Of a DNA stretch of 64,000 nucleotides, positions 1 through 20,190 are shown piece after piece. The stretch is from contig CM055107.1 in assembly GCA_029204225.1 (NCBI GenBank), positions 46,501,476 through 46,565,475 on the forward strand, read 5' to 3'. Both the position numbers and the translations under genes were made by a program. Position 1 is the first letter of the stretch. Each line of letters opens with the position of its first letter. Source of the DNA: Diphasiastrum complanatum. Lineage: Eukaryota > Streptophyta > Lycopodiopsida > Lycopodiales > Lycopodiaceae. The notes below the pieces were generated by a model, which worked only from the letters and a program-made list of their open reading frames with translations, made no database searches and was not told the DNA's origin.

Positions 1-8673
<8,673 letters not shown>

Positions 8674-9213
8674 CTTCTCTTCCAACTCCCTTTTTGTGCA
8701 TGATAGTAGCTTGGTAAAGAGGTGTGAATGTGTGTAAGATTTCTCGGGTTGCTTTTTGCAAGCATGTATGAGTTTTTTAGGATGCTAGTTTAATGGAGGA
8801 CGACATCTCCATGGCTCTCAATTGGAACGTCCTGACCCTATACTACCGACAGTCTCCTTGAGAATTCTTGCCAAGATGACAAGAAGTGGCTTAACAATTA
8901 GCCATTTACAATACATGCCCAATGCATGGGACAAATAATACGGAGCTCGAAGCACAGTAGGAAATTTTTGTGGTGTGGCTCAATAGTTTTATTTATCAAA
9001 AGCATTGTAAAGTCAAGTTTCTTGACAACCAAAGAAAAAGCAAGTTAACTTAGACTATTAAGTTTAGAAATGAGCCAATAAGAAAGTGCCACCTCAACTC
9101 ATTTGGACCCAATTATCTAAGGGCCAAATTCTTTGTATTTTACGTTCTCAAATTTCATTTGTAATAGCAAAGAGTTGAGTTTCCTGCTATTTTGTGTTTT
9201 ATGTGAATGCTTT

Positions 9214-9372
<159 letters not shown>

Positions 9373-9996
9373 GTGAGGTGAATGTTTTTGCTTTATGCTT
9401 GATGCTTGCTTTTCTGTTATGCATGTTTGATGCCTAGATCACTAGATATTCTTAGTATCTCCTCTTGCCATAGATTTGCACCTATGCCGATTTAAGAGCC
9501 AAGCTTTGGATTTGCACTTATGAAGAACGGCTTCCAAGCTCTTTCATAGCTTGTCTCTCTATCTTCTTCTTCTCCTCTTGGCTGCAGCCCACAAACATAG
9601 GTTTTAGATCTTCACAAGGGCTTTAAGCCACCATAGGTAGGATTTCTTTTTTGTTGAAGCCTTGGAATCCAAAGAGGCCAAGAGCATTGAAGTGTACGGT
9701 GCCCACAAACATCCATGATGCAGTAGGATTAGATGTATTTTAGTTTCTCTTGAATTTTCTAGGATTCTTTCATAATGTTGATCCTCTGATAGAGTGTAGC
9801 ATGGAGGCAACTTGACAAACTGCTACTCCCTTGTTCGTAGAGACATAGTTCTACCTTTAGATCACATCTTCCCCATAGGATCGATTCTCGACCTCCCTAT
9901 CCTACAACAGAGTTGATCCTTCCTTTTACTTGTCCATTGCACTCAAACAAAGATGAAATCTATAGGATAGGTGGCAAAAATAAGGTTAACATAACA

Positions 9997-10021
9997 TTTT
10001 GGTGCCATTGCCGAGGAATGG
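9997..10021 (+). other. Degenerate Ty3/Gypsy primer-binding-site relic
   Basis: The stretch TTTTGGTGCCATTGCCGAGG is close to the TTTGGCGCCGTTGCCGGGGA wording that follows the 5' LTR in many plant Ty3/Gypsy elements (Athila/Tat-like). The preceding bases end in ...ACATAACA, compatible with an LTR end in CA. No Gypsy coding domain follows, so this is at most an eroded LTR plus leader. The LTR start is not resolved and may lie left of the GA tract. Confidence 0.4.
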
Positions 10022-11944
10022 ATGATGAGTATGAAAACTTAGCACTTTTGAGGATTTTTGGCTATTTTTGCTATTGTTTTTAATTAGTAATCTTCTCAAT
10101 AGGTGTAGTTTGTTTGTGTGTGCCTTGCATTTTATTCATATTAAATCAAGATCTAGTTTTTATTGATGTTGCAAGGGGCGCAATTAGTGCGACTCTTTCT
10201 CCCTAGTAGGTGAGCCTTTATTTCAACAGACGAGTGTATAACACTTTGTAGCGAGCATTTTCAGAAACACTCTTCCGAGTCTTAAACACCTACCCAATGA
10301 ACAGTTTTAGTTTTTGAAAGAAGTTTTGTTAGATGATTGAATGTTTTCGTGTTTAGTCATTGATTTCAATAGATGAGCTAAACACTCGTCTGTCTATTTT
10401 TGGTAAAGTAGAGCTAGTAAGTAAGGACAAAACTTGATTTCAATACTTGATAAAGATCACATCCATGATAGGAGATGTATTTTTCTCATGTACTAAAACT
10501 CAACTACGGAGATAGAAAGCATAATACTATTTAGAGAAACTAGTCAATGTAGACAATATGTAGTCTCTTCTCTTCAATTCATCCAAAAATGAGAGACATA
10601 CAAAATGAGAAGGATTTTTCCTATTTATACATTTTTGCAGGCCTCATTCAAAACCTTCTAGTTTAGATTTTCATTTGGGCACATGCTAATCTTAGACATC
10701 TATTTACAAAAATTGTCTATATTCGACCACTAAACAGTTAACCAATAGAAATGCATTGTATGTTGAATAAACAATGAAAGATGATTGGAGGGATGAACTG
10801 GGCCCCTTTCTTGCTAGTTTCACATGTGTGAGAAACAAAATTTGATTCTGGTCAAATGTTTACTTTGGCTTCCAAATTAGTAAGTTGGTATTTGCTTAAT
10901 TTTGACAACCTTTTTTCCCTCTGAATCTTGTCACCTTCTTCTAGCGGTATGTATCATCTCACGATCACCTCTGACATAATGTTGGAGCTTTGTAAGTGAA
11001 ACCATGTTTGAGCCATGAATGAGAGCCTTGAGAGTCATGATGATTAGCTCTCTATGGTGGGATAGGGAGAAAGAGTGGGCATCATGAGGAGGGAGCTATT
11101 TCAAGAAGAGAGGGAGTGACTAATAAAAGACTGTGTGTTTCAAGAGACATTTGCATGATGTCATTTGCTGATATAGAGTAATAGCTAGTGAAGATTTATG
11201 TAGTTCCCACAATAATGTCCCTATTCTAACACAGTTGTTGTTGTGGATGGATGCAAGTGAGCATATTCTCCTCAACTCGAAGCTTTTGCTAGTTGTTAAG
11301 TTTGGTCAATATGATATCTTTGGTAAAACTAACTTTAATGCAAGACCATAAGAGACCCTTCCTTGAGCAATAATATATGAAGCAATCCCATGATCAAATA
11401 GAAATACATGGAACATATCTATATAGATTGGATGTTGTGTGGCTCATATTGAAAGTATGACTTGGTGTTATGGTAGGCTAACCATGAAAAAAGCTTTCTA
11501 CAAAGAGTTGGATCACGTTGCTTGGTGGTTGGTCCGGGCCACGCTTGTAGTAATGAATTGTGTGCTTTCTATTGACATGTGAACTATTTGGGAGGACATT
11601 GAAAAATTATTCAAGCCAAAAGAAAAAAAAGAGTACAATTCCTCTCCCCATTCCATGGTGGCTACTTATACTTGTGAGTCACCACTTGGGTGCATTAAGT
11701 GTATATTTCAATGAGCTCTTTGATGGTAAAGACATCCATCCATATCTATAAGTGTCTTCAATTTATAAGCTTCATATCATTAAAAAGAAAATCAAGACTA
11801 TGAAGGGGGTGTTTATGAATCATATAAGGACCTAGACTTTTCTTAGTAATTTATTGCATAACATGGGTTACAATGTACCTATATGTGCACCCAACTTAGG
11901 TGCACATATAAGGAAAAATGATGCGATCTACTAAATCATGATTT
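10022..11944. other. Gene-free stretch, possible Gypsy leader relic
   Basis: No domain is recognisable. The first part may be untranslated leader of the Gypsy relic on the left. The rest is unassigned. Confidence 0.35.
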
Positions 11945-11951
11945 GGAGAGA

Positions 11952-11983
<32 letters not shown>
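11945..11983. repeat. Imperfect (GA)n microsatellite
   Basis: 39 bp of GA units with one GT interruption. Confidence 0.9.
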
Positions 11984-14009
11984 AAACAAAGGAGCTCATA
12001 TGTTAATCCCCATCAAACTACCATCCATAATTGAGGTTTTGTACTTGCACAAATGAGTTTCACAAGAGAGAGATTAAGTTTTTTATGATAGTACTATTAA
12101 AAGCCATTTACAAAGCAATAATAAACTTTTATACACAAAGAAAGTTATGCTTACAAAAAAGAGAGAAAGGATGAACAAATATACAGTCATCTACTTGTGT
12201 TCATGGCAAATTTACAAAGCTTTCATAATTTGTTTATATAGATAGAATCTATGAAGTACCAACTTTCCTTCACGATTGACACTGGTCATTCATCTTTAAA
12301 TTCTAATTCTAGTTCTACGCATGGTCAGGACTTTCAGATTTTTGGTTCCTAGGAATCATTGACTATTAATCAGGCTAATGAACTAGAGCAAAACTTGTAG
12401 GAAGAGCTATATCTAGCAATTTATAGGTCATTGTTTGTGCAAAGATCTGTTTATAATGCCGACATCAGCAATTCTAGGGATCCCTGAATGTAGCTTGCTG
12501 AGCAGCTGCATGTCATTTTTACCATTTTTAATATTCAAGGGTTGGCTCACTTGGTTAGCTTGGCATCCAAAGTTTCCATTGGAAACAAGATGCATTGTTA
12601 CCATTTTTAAGGCAGGCCTGCAACCAATATAGGGCAGCTGCGTCAGCTTTATCATATGTAAACAAAGATCTAAATAGTGGAGAAGTAAAACCCTCAACTG
12701 ACAATATAGGGGTCTGAGAGAGGAAGGCAAAAGCTGTCAGTATCTTCTTATGCTTCTACATTGTGTGGATAGATTTTTGTGTTGCAGGGATACCTGGTTG
12801 ATTGGGTATTGCTGTCAGAATTGTACCAAAATAGCATATTCAAAAAATTTGAAGACAATCTGATGACTCGAAGGAACTAGTCCACCAAATTGACTGTCCT
12901 TGAGATGATTATATTGTTATTAGTGGAAAAATTATAACTTATCTGGCAGTCACCGTATTCACTTAAGATGCCAATAGTAGATAAATATGGTGGAGTTCTA
13001 GTTCAATATTTCAATGTTGTTATATTCTGGTAGATTTCTGATTTGATTTTATAGTTAGAAATGCAGGTCATGGGAAGGACTGCTGGATCAGATGTCATTC
13101 ACTCGATGATAATACTCACAAAGTACCAAATTAATGGAGGCAGCAAACAATCCAGAGGCACACGTGATAGTAAATACAAGCTCTGATGCAGACTGGTATG
13201 TAGAAACCAATAATTTGGAAAATTACTTTGGCATGGAAATAGTGCACTGATGCGTGATTCAGTAACTATAGCTCTCTCATGCAAAGATAATTAGTAATAA
13301 GAAAGACTGCAACTTCGATAATCCACATAGTTCGATAATCTTTTCTGAGAGTAGACGAGTAATGTAGACAATGGTAGTCCCCCAGCGGCTAGATCATTTA
13401 TGGTCACTTATGCAAGAGCTTCCTGAAAGTCTGTCAGCCAGCAATGAGCAAAAGTACCATCACATTGTATCTAAATTGAGCTGGAGAAAAGCAAGAGCTC
13501 GTATTGGCTAAAAGCTTTAGAAACATTAACAAAGAGCGCTTTAAGAACATTAACAAAGAGAAGCTCAAAGCTAAAATTTGTGCACAAGCTCCACGGCATG
13601 CTGACAGTTATATGAGTGTCAACCGGAAAGAGTATTTAAGAGAAGGTAGACACATCCTTAAGAATAAGAGGCTACAACTTAGGAGGACTCAATTTAACCT
13701 GGCCGTATGCAGAAACTACTGCTTATTTCCAGCTTAAAGATGGACATGTAAATACTCATGACAGATATTGGGTAGTTCTGGCTGCCTGAATATATAATGG
13801 AATTGTACAGCAACTCACTGTTTGATTTTAGCTTGAGCCTTGCAGTAAGTGATATGAAGGATTCTTCTCTGCAGTTTTGACAAGGAGCACAATAAGAAAG
13901 ATCAAGTCATCTTCAAGAATCTTTAGCTGTGATTCAACAATGTCCTAGTGCTCGGATCAACACAACTACCCTCCGGAGATGACAAGAAAATGTAGAAGTA
14001 ACTGTTGGT
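11984..14009. other. Intergenic, downstream of the ZF-HD gene
   Basis: This region lies 3' of the minus-strand ZF-HD gene, so the last few hundred bases (about 13.6-14.0 kb) may be its 3' untranslated region. Two opposed frames near 12.43-12.73 kb are mirror shadows without recognisable domains, and I do not call them genes. Confidence 0.4.
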
Positions 14010-14801
14010 TCATGGATCGAGGTCATGGCTGGAGGTGGGAAGCTGGATGTTGGATACGGGCACCACATGAGGAGGGGAAGGACTGAGCAATGGCTTCTTT
14101 CCATATGTTTGCTTGTTGTTATGCATCCATACTTTCAGAACATGGCGCTTAACCCCCACATTTGCACAGAACTGCTGCACTGCAGCTTCGTCTTCCTTCT
14201 TGATTCTCCATCCAATCTTCTCAGCGAACGCCCACATCTTTTCCTTCTGGTCAGCGGAGAATTTTGTACGGAATCTCTTCCGCGTGGGGGACTCTGGTAG
14301 AGAGTAGACTTGAGGTCCATCCTGATCGTCTTCATCTATCTGCCTGTGGTTGTTCCATGGGATGATCATGGGTTGGCGTTGAAGATTGACTATGCTTGAC
14401 GTGGGAAGAGCTACTGAGATATGTGTTGGGTTGGGTTGCTCGTCCTCTCTAGTGACCCCATCCTTGCTGGGTGCCTGGAGACATGAGAGAGATGGGTCTT
14501 CTCGCCTGTGGAAATTGCGATGGCAATCGCAGGCGGCGCATTTGAGAGCCTCCATTGTCCCCTCCTCTCCGCTGGGCATGAATTCCCCGCAGCCATCAGT
14601 AGCATGCCCACCGATGCTTGCTGCATGGTTTTTCAGGCACTCTCTGTAGCGCACCGAGCTTTTGAGCTTGATCAGCTCATCCGAAGGCATGCCGTTGCTG
14701 CTGCTCGACACCCTGGGTTTGGTTGATTCATGGAAGACGCCATAGCTGCTTGCTGGATTAGGCATTGCAAGATGTGTCTGATCTTGAGCTGCTAAATCCA
14801 T
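14010..14801 (-). CDS. Zinc-finger homeodomain (ZF-HD) transcription factor
   Basis: This is a complete single-exon gene for a 263-residue nuclear DNA-binding protein of the plant-specific ZF-HD family, which act as dimers in floral, stress and growth regulation. The start is the ATG at 14801; upstream in-frame codons lack another ATG. The N-terminal ZF-HD dimerisation domain is at about residues 51-101 (RYRECLKNHAASIGGHATDG, then CGEFMPSG and LKCAACDCHRNFHRRE) with the conserved Cys/His set. A homeodomain follows at about 174-237 (RKRFRTKFSADQKEKM...) whose recognition helix reads VLKVWMHNNK, the Asn-containing WMHNNK signature of the family. The middle (about 102-173) is low-complexity and acidic. 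Absence of introns is typical of the family. There is no frameshift or stop. It is the only clearly intact host gene here. The particular family member cannot be named from sequence alone. Confidence 0.95.
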   Translation of the reverse strand: MDLAAQDQTHLAMPNPASSYGVFHESTKPRVSSSSNGMPSDELIKLKSSVRYRECLKNHAASIGGHATDGCGEFMPSGEEGTMEALKCAACDCHRNFHRREDPSLSCLQAPSKDGVTREDEQPNPTHISVALPTSSIVNLQRQPMIIPWNNHRQIDEDDQDGPQVYSLPESPTRKRFRTKFSADQKEKMWAFAEKIGWRIKKEDEAAVQQFCANVGVKRHVLKVWMHNNKQTYGKKPLLSPSPPHVVPVSNIQLPTSSHDLDP

Positions 14802-15109
14802 TATCAAATCACACAAAACACCTGCGATCGCCTGCTTCTACACATTGATAAGGACAACAGACATCTATAGCTCTTTACTTCTCGTACTATATGTGCTGAA
14901 ATTCATAGCTCGTTTCTGCCCAGAGGATGAAGGTTTTCTACTGCCATGGTACAAGCATTTGCCTTGAACAGGTTCTCAAAGGTAAAAGCTTTTTGCCCAA
15001 ATGATCCACCACAACACAGAAAAATCAATATAATGATTTCCGAACAAAATTGCATGCAGCTCCTCATGCAACCACATCGATTCATTGGCTTATCCTTTGA
15101 TATTACTCT
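14802..15109. promoter_or_regulatory. 5' flank of the ZF-HD gene
   Basis: By position this is the proximal promoter and 5' leader of the minus-strand ZF-HD gene. I could not fix a TATA box or transcription start. A U2-like tandem array begins about 310 bp upstream of the start codon. Confidence 0.4.
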
Positions 15110-15355
15110 AAGAAAACAGCCATGACAGAAGCACGGCAAAGTGTATTCGCTTGGTAGATCTTTTCAAAACAGTGATAGATCTTTGCAAAAGAGCAAACCA
15201 GCTCTATTAACCCCGCTGTGAGAGAAATCAGAAGCTTAAAAAGGCCAAGAAGGAAAAAGCCATGGCAGAAGCACAACAAAAGGTTAATTAGCCCGCTAGA
15301 TCTTTGCAAACTAGCAAACAAGCTCTAATAACCCAGCTGAGATTAAGAAGCTAAA

Positions 15356-15388
15356 ACTACACTTGATCTTAGTCAAAAGGCCAAGAAG
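15356..15388 (-). pseudogene. U2 snRNA 5'-end fragment (best copy)
   Basis: On the minus strand this reads CTTGGCCTTTTGACTAAGAT followed by CAAGTGTAGT. Plant U2 begins AUACCUUUCUCGGCCUUUUG then GCUAAGAUCAAGUGUAGUAU, so the match runs about 30 bases with very few differences, including the branch-site-recognition neighbourhood. Similarity fades after GTAGT, and the remaining ~150 nt of U2, including the Sm site and stem-loops, are absent. It is therefore a fragment, not a functional gene. Confidence 0.7.
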
Positions 15389-15493
15389 GAAACAGCTATA
15401 GCCTATGGCAGAAGCACGACAGATGTTCAATCAGCCTGGTAGATCTTCCAAAGGAGCACTAACCCGGCTGAGACCTCAATGAGCTAAGACTAA

Positions 15494-15517
15494 CCTTGAT
15501 CTTAGCCAAAAGGCCGA
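15494..15517 (-). pseudogene. U2 snRNA 5'-end fragment (second copy)
   Basis: On the minus strand this reads TCGGCCTTTTGGCTAAGATC followed by AAGG. It matches the U2 5' region exactly over about 23 bases and then diverges. It belongs to the same tandem array. Confidence 0.7.
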
Positions 15518-15680
15518 CATAGAAGCAGTCATGACAGAAAATAGCAAAGACTAATAATCCTGGTAGATCTTTGCAAAGGAGCAAATTAGCTTCAATCCAG
15601 CTGAGAAATCAGCCAGCACTACGCCTGATCATAGCCAAAAGACTCTGAAGCTTAAATCAGAAGCTAAAAGAGGTGAAGAC

Positions 15681-18123
15681 AAAACCAAGCAATCAAGCTT
15701 CTGCGTGTCACCACAAACTTCACAAAAACCAGACCAAGCTAGTTCATGCAGCAGCAGCAGAAAGCCAGATTGCAGATGAAGACACAGGCTTTAGTCAGAA
15801 TCAACAGCAGAGCCCAGCAGGCTTCAGCAAAAGTGAGCCTGATGTTAGAGTGATTTATAATCAGATGCAGACATGAATGGCAACAGTGCACTTTCAGCCG
15901 TCCCCAATAGTTCTCTACCACGTGTGTAAGTGACCTGTGAAAGTGGGTAGTCAGACCTGTTGAGCAGGTTGCCAGAAAGGAAAAACTAGAGAATGCCACT
16001 TTGCAAAACTGCCCAAAATAATCCCATTTGTAGGAAAGCTGCACAAACCCTACCTATATGCCTGAACATCACAAGAGACTTAGTCCCTGGATCCTGATTG
16101 GGTCATTTGTTTGGCCATGTGATGCCCAACTCCCCAACATGTGATAGATCTCACTTTCTGGCTAGATGCTTATATGCAACGATGATTGCCATGCTAGTAA
16201 TGAGCTCACCCCCATCCAATGTGGAGACTGGTTGAGAGCTTCTTCCCAAATTTGTGTGGATCTAGTGTGAATGCCATGGCAACTATGGTTGCTATTGTCT
16301 AGGATTGTATTCATGAAACTCAAAAACTTGTGTGCTCTAAGTGGCTCATCCCACTTGCCTCACCAAGATGTAGACTAAGTTTCCCTTTGGCTTTATCATT
16401 GAAGCTCCTCTCACATTAGAAGCTTAGTGTAAAGAATAGACTCTCAAAGGGAACAAGGTCTAACTTTCGGTTTGCCTAGATGGATGTATGCCATGTTTCA
16501 AGGTAGTTGCATACCAAGCAATTGGAATATTCACTTGAATTTTAAACAAGAACATTGTGGGATACCACCACTTCAACATGACCTAGCCATAATGATAATA
16601 TTCTTCATAGAAAATCATGAAAACAAAAAACTAGAAAGAAAATGTCATTGGACAAGATAAAAACAATATAATATTTATTTTCAAGGCTTTATAATCATAG
16701 AGCTATGGCATGGTAGTTCACATTTCTTTTGTCATCTCTGAATTCAAACTCTGATTTGAACTCTGCGCATAACTAATAATGGGTTCACACAAGATTGATG
16801 GCACATTCTAAAGATCACATTCACAATAATCATAGACTTCATTCATGCATTACTACTTGGTTATGGACATATAAATCGCAATACTAGCTAGAGAGAGAAA
16901 ATAGACAATTCAGTCCAAGTGTGGACACTTCTGATCTTGGTCAAGAAGTGAGAGAGATACAAATGATAAATTATTTACCCTATTTATTGTGTCTTTTGTA
17001 TGAATTTGAAAATCTAACAATTGTGATTGACGAATTGTGATTCCTTTATTTATCTTGGCAGATCATAAATATGTACTTTGTTATTATTAGGAAATACAAT
17101 GATTCTTAAAAATGATGAATAATTCTTGATTCTTGATTGAGACGAGAAATTAAATCGATGATTTGAGAAATCTATTTCTCTTTGCTCTAATGAAAAAACT
17201 GAGGACGTGTCTTACAACCATTCTTGATGGAAAGTTTACTAGTCTTCTTATATTAGTAGAAGATACTCAACTACATATTATAGTCTATTTATGTTTGGGT
17301 ACAATTTTCAATCTATATCTTCAGTTACTATGGAGACATATAATCTATTAGGATTCAAGTTTTTTTTTGCCACGATTCAACAAAAAGATAGCACATGGTG
17401 TGCTACCTTTTTTTGCCACTAGTTGAATGCTTATCATTTAGAATTGTGGTTTGGTACATAGTTAAAAATCCACAATGGAATCTCAAACTAAGAAATTTTT
17501 TGAAATTGAATTTTTTTATAGCCTCCAAAGATAGCACAACGGTGTACTTACAAGCTAAGATTCACTAGCTATGCTAGAGAGCAGGACTTAAGCTAGAAAG
17601 CAGGAAGAGAGAATGCTTAAGGAGGCTAAAGAGGAGCAATCATCATACACTGCATAAAGGAATACAATGCTGCCCTACATATACCCTCTCCCTGAATCAA
17701 ATAGAGGATTTAAAAAAAGGTAGGGAAAAGGATTTGGAGGGAAAATAGTGCGCCCTCCCAATAGGAGGACCCCCACTCCAAATCAACGTGACCAGTCCTA
17801 AAAATATGACCAAATAGGGCCCAAGGCCAGTATATGAATAAAAAGGGCCCTTAGGCCTGCTTATGCATAATAACGAATAAAAGAATGGATATGACGAATG
17901 TAATGAGCCACGTCCATAACTCTCCCCTATAGAAAAACAAAGCCCTCCACCGGTTAGCAAGCATAATGACTATATAAAACAATAATGTAATCATGCTAAA
18001 TATTGAAAAATCACGAACTAATGGAAATACTGATGGAGAGGACATAAGTTGTCACAATAGATATCCCAAAAGCTGTGTAAAGCAAGTACTAAGCAAATAC
18101 TACAAAAAAAGAATAGTCATAGC
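15681..18123. other. Gene-free stretch left of a Copia element
   Basis: No gene is supported. The part from about 17.55 kb to the LTR contains short repeated wording (aggagg, agggccc) and may be older retrotransposon sequence, but no domain can be read. Confidence 0.4.
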
Positions 18124-18763
18124 TTTGAAGGATTTCAAATCATTCAAGATCCAATCCATGTCCCCGATCTTTGGTTACAATAAGGAGCAAACCAACAATC
18201 CTGCCAATGTAGAAAAATAAGCATCTACATACAAAATGAGATGCAAACTCTAAGAGATACTGATCAAATATGAACCAAAACATTTAATATAGTTTGCTGT
18301 CCATACAATTACAGCACCCTACTCTATTTCACACGTGTGGATCCAAAAATAACAAAATATGAGCATTCTACACACGAGATTGCAAGATATCATCAAGAGA
18401 GTGCACCAATGAGTAGTAAAACCCAAAGAGAACCATGTATGATGATGAAATGAGAGAGAGAAGAGAGAAGATCCCTTTATCCATGAGTTACAACAATATA
18501 TAATAGGTCCAAACCCTATTTGGCCACTTGGCTTTCCCTCCAAAATGTAAACCCTACTATTTTTGGGTCTAGATTCAATGTACCCAAAGTTCAAATTTGA
18601 ATCTCTCTCAAACTCGACTACCAACTTTCCCACACTTTCAAAAAGTTTTTATCTATTTTAAACTAATATAACATCAAAAAGTTTATCTCTAAGTATAAAA
18701 TGAGTTTTGGCCTCATATTGACAATTTACCAAAATATGACTAAACTTGTTGAAATCTCTCACA
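18124..18763 (-). repeat. 3' LTR of a minus-strand Copia element
   Basis: This 640-bp block starts TTTGAAGGATTTC (the right copy starts TGTGAAGGATTTC) and ends CTCTCACA, with a purine-rich tract on the minus strand just inside it. Its first ~290 bp recur at 22,194-22,485 with about 90 percent visible identity. The pair brackets Copia coding remnants. Confidence 0.85.
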
Positions 18764-19737
18764 CTCCCTCTTCAACTAGTTTTGGCATAGTTAACCATAC
18801 TAATTTGATCCAACTTTAGAATGATCTCCATCCTAAGTAGAGGTCTCTTTTCTAATGTTCTAAAGTAGTTTCCATAATTGATATAGAGAATAGTGTCTAA
18901 ATTGGAAGCTTCACTATTTATTACATCAATTCTACACATCAAGATATAACTAGAACATGAAGAACCAAATAGAATGTGAATAAAATGATTCCTCCATGTT
19001 TCAAACTTTGAACTCTCTGAAAAATTATAGCAACCAAACAATAAATGTGAGTAATGACCATTTTCTTGCTTGTCTCCTCCAACTTTGTCGTTTCTTGATA
19101 TCTCTCCACCATAAAACTCCATGAATGAGCCTTTGTCTCCATCTTGCCACAAGATATCATCAACACTTGATGACTTGGCCATGAATGAGTAACATAATGA
19201 ACCTCAAATAGCTTCAATTGCTTTAGAAAAACCAGCCAAGAATTCTAGTACATATTGCAAGACAATGTAGCTAGTTTGTCCATATCTTGACAATTTGCAC
19301 ACATTCACACGAAATAGCTGAAACATGAGATAGAACAAGTAAAGTAAACTTCAACAACACTTCCTTGTTGTTCCTTTGACCTTACTTGAGTTTAAAGACT
19401 CTTGCAAAAACAGATCCATAACATCTTTTCCAAATAACCTTCCTTTGATGCTCTTGACTAGGCTCCAAATTGCCACCTTTCCTTTTGTGTTGTTGAAGTC
19501 CTTTGAGACCAACCTCTTGATCTTCCTCTTGACCATCAAAGTCATTGAACAAACTTTTTTTTCCAGATCCATAACATGCTTTTCCAGCATGAAAACATTA
19601 TCCACTTGCATAACATCATCTACACAAGAAGATTCTCCAAAACATGTGAGTAAAGCAAAGTGAGTCTCTTCCACTTGCTTACCTTTCTCTTGATCATCAA
19701 AGATATCAAGGATATAAATATCTTCAGACCTGACCCT
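18764..19737 (-). pseudogene. 3' part of a Copia-derived element, unrecognised frames
   Basis: Two minus-strand frames (18,772-19,182 and 19,351-19,674) lie where RNase H should be, but I cannot see RNase H motifs such as SSTESEY or the terminal KPL block. The second frame is Lys-rich (KRKIKRLVSKDF). The interior of this element has been replaced or has diverged beyond recognition by eye, so function is unknown. Confidence 0.4.
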
Positions 19738-20190
19738 CTAGAAATACTCCCTCTCAAACATATGATCTAGATCCAACAAGATCGAATTTCCACAAAGGTT
19801 AGTGAAAACAATGTCATTGGTGGCACCATCATAAATCAAAAGATAGATTCCAAACTTTCCATCCAACATGAAGTAGAGTAGGTGAAGATGAGTATCAAAC
19901 CTAGTAAATCCAGCCTTCTTGAGTCCATAACAAACCTTAATAAGCTCACCAATGAGATCTCCCTCTCCTTGAAGAAATTGCCTCTCGATTTTCTCCATGT
20001 AGTCTTCTCCAACCAACCTTTTGCCTTCTTGATCATGAGTGATTAATTCACAATCATAGAATCCTTTGAGCTGTTGAAGAGATGTGATATCCATGCCTTG
20101 GCCTTCCAAGAACCAATCTTCCATTGCTCTTTCCTTCATAAGGCTCCTTGTTAATGATTGCATCATAAAAAGTAGAAACCTCAAAGACAT
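19738..20190 (-). pseudogene. Degenerate Copia reverse transcriptase fragment
   Basis: The frame contains KVCYGLKKAGFTRFDTHLHL and FMLDGKFGIYLLIYDGATND, which line up with the Copia RT wording LYGLKQAPRAWYxRxDxHL and the following palm region. The catalytic YVDD is not preserved (LLIYDGA stands at its place), so it is inactive. The fingers domain and integrase that should lie upstream are missing. Confidence 0.55.

Larger units (their letters stand above)
15110..15680 (-). repeat. Diverged tandem array with U2 snRNA-like 5' segments
   Basis: At least four related units recur at roughly 122-145 bp spacing. Each begins near a CATGGCAGAAGCAC-like block (about 15,116; 15,260; 15,403; 15,527), continues through GGTAGATCTTTGCAAAGGAG and a CCCAGCTGAGA-like block, and ends with sequence complementary to the 5' end of U2 snRNA (about 15,240, 15,356, 15,494 and 15,624). 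The units differ by many substitutions, so the array is old. On the minus strand the U2-like part comes first and the non-U2 tail follows. Confidence 0.75.

Noticed and set aside
12428-12730. Minus-strand 100-codon frame
   Set aside because: No domain is recognisable, an opposite-strand frame overlaps it, and composition equals the intergenic background.
14025-14726. Several plus- and minus-strand frames over the ZF-HD gene
   Set aside because: They are shadows of the GC-richer ZF-HD coding sequence.
15110-15680. Functional U2 snRNA genes
   Set aside because: Only the 5' ~30-40 nt are similar. The Sm site and 3' stem-loops are missing, and no plant USE/TATA promoter pair is visible.
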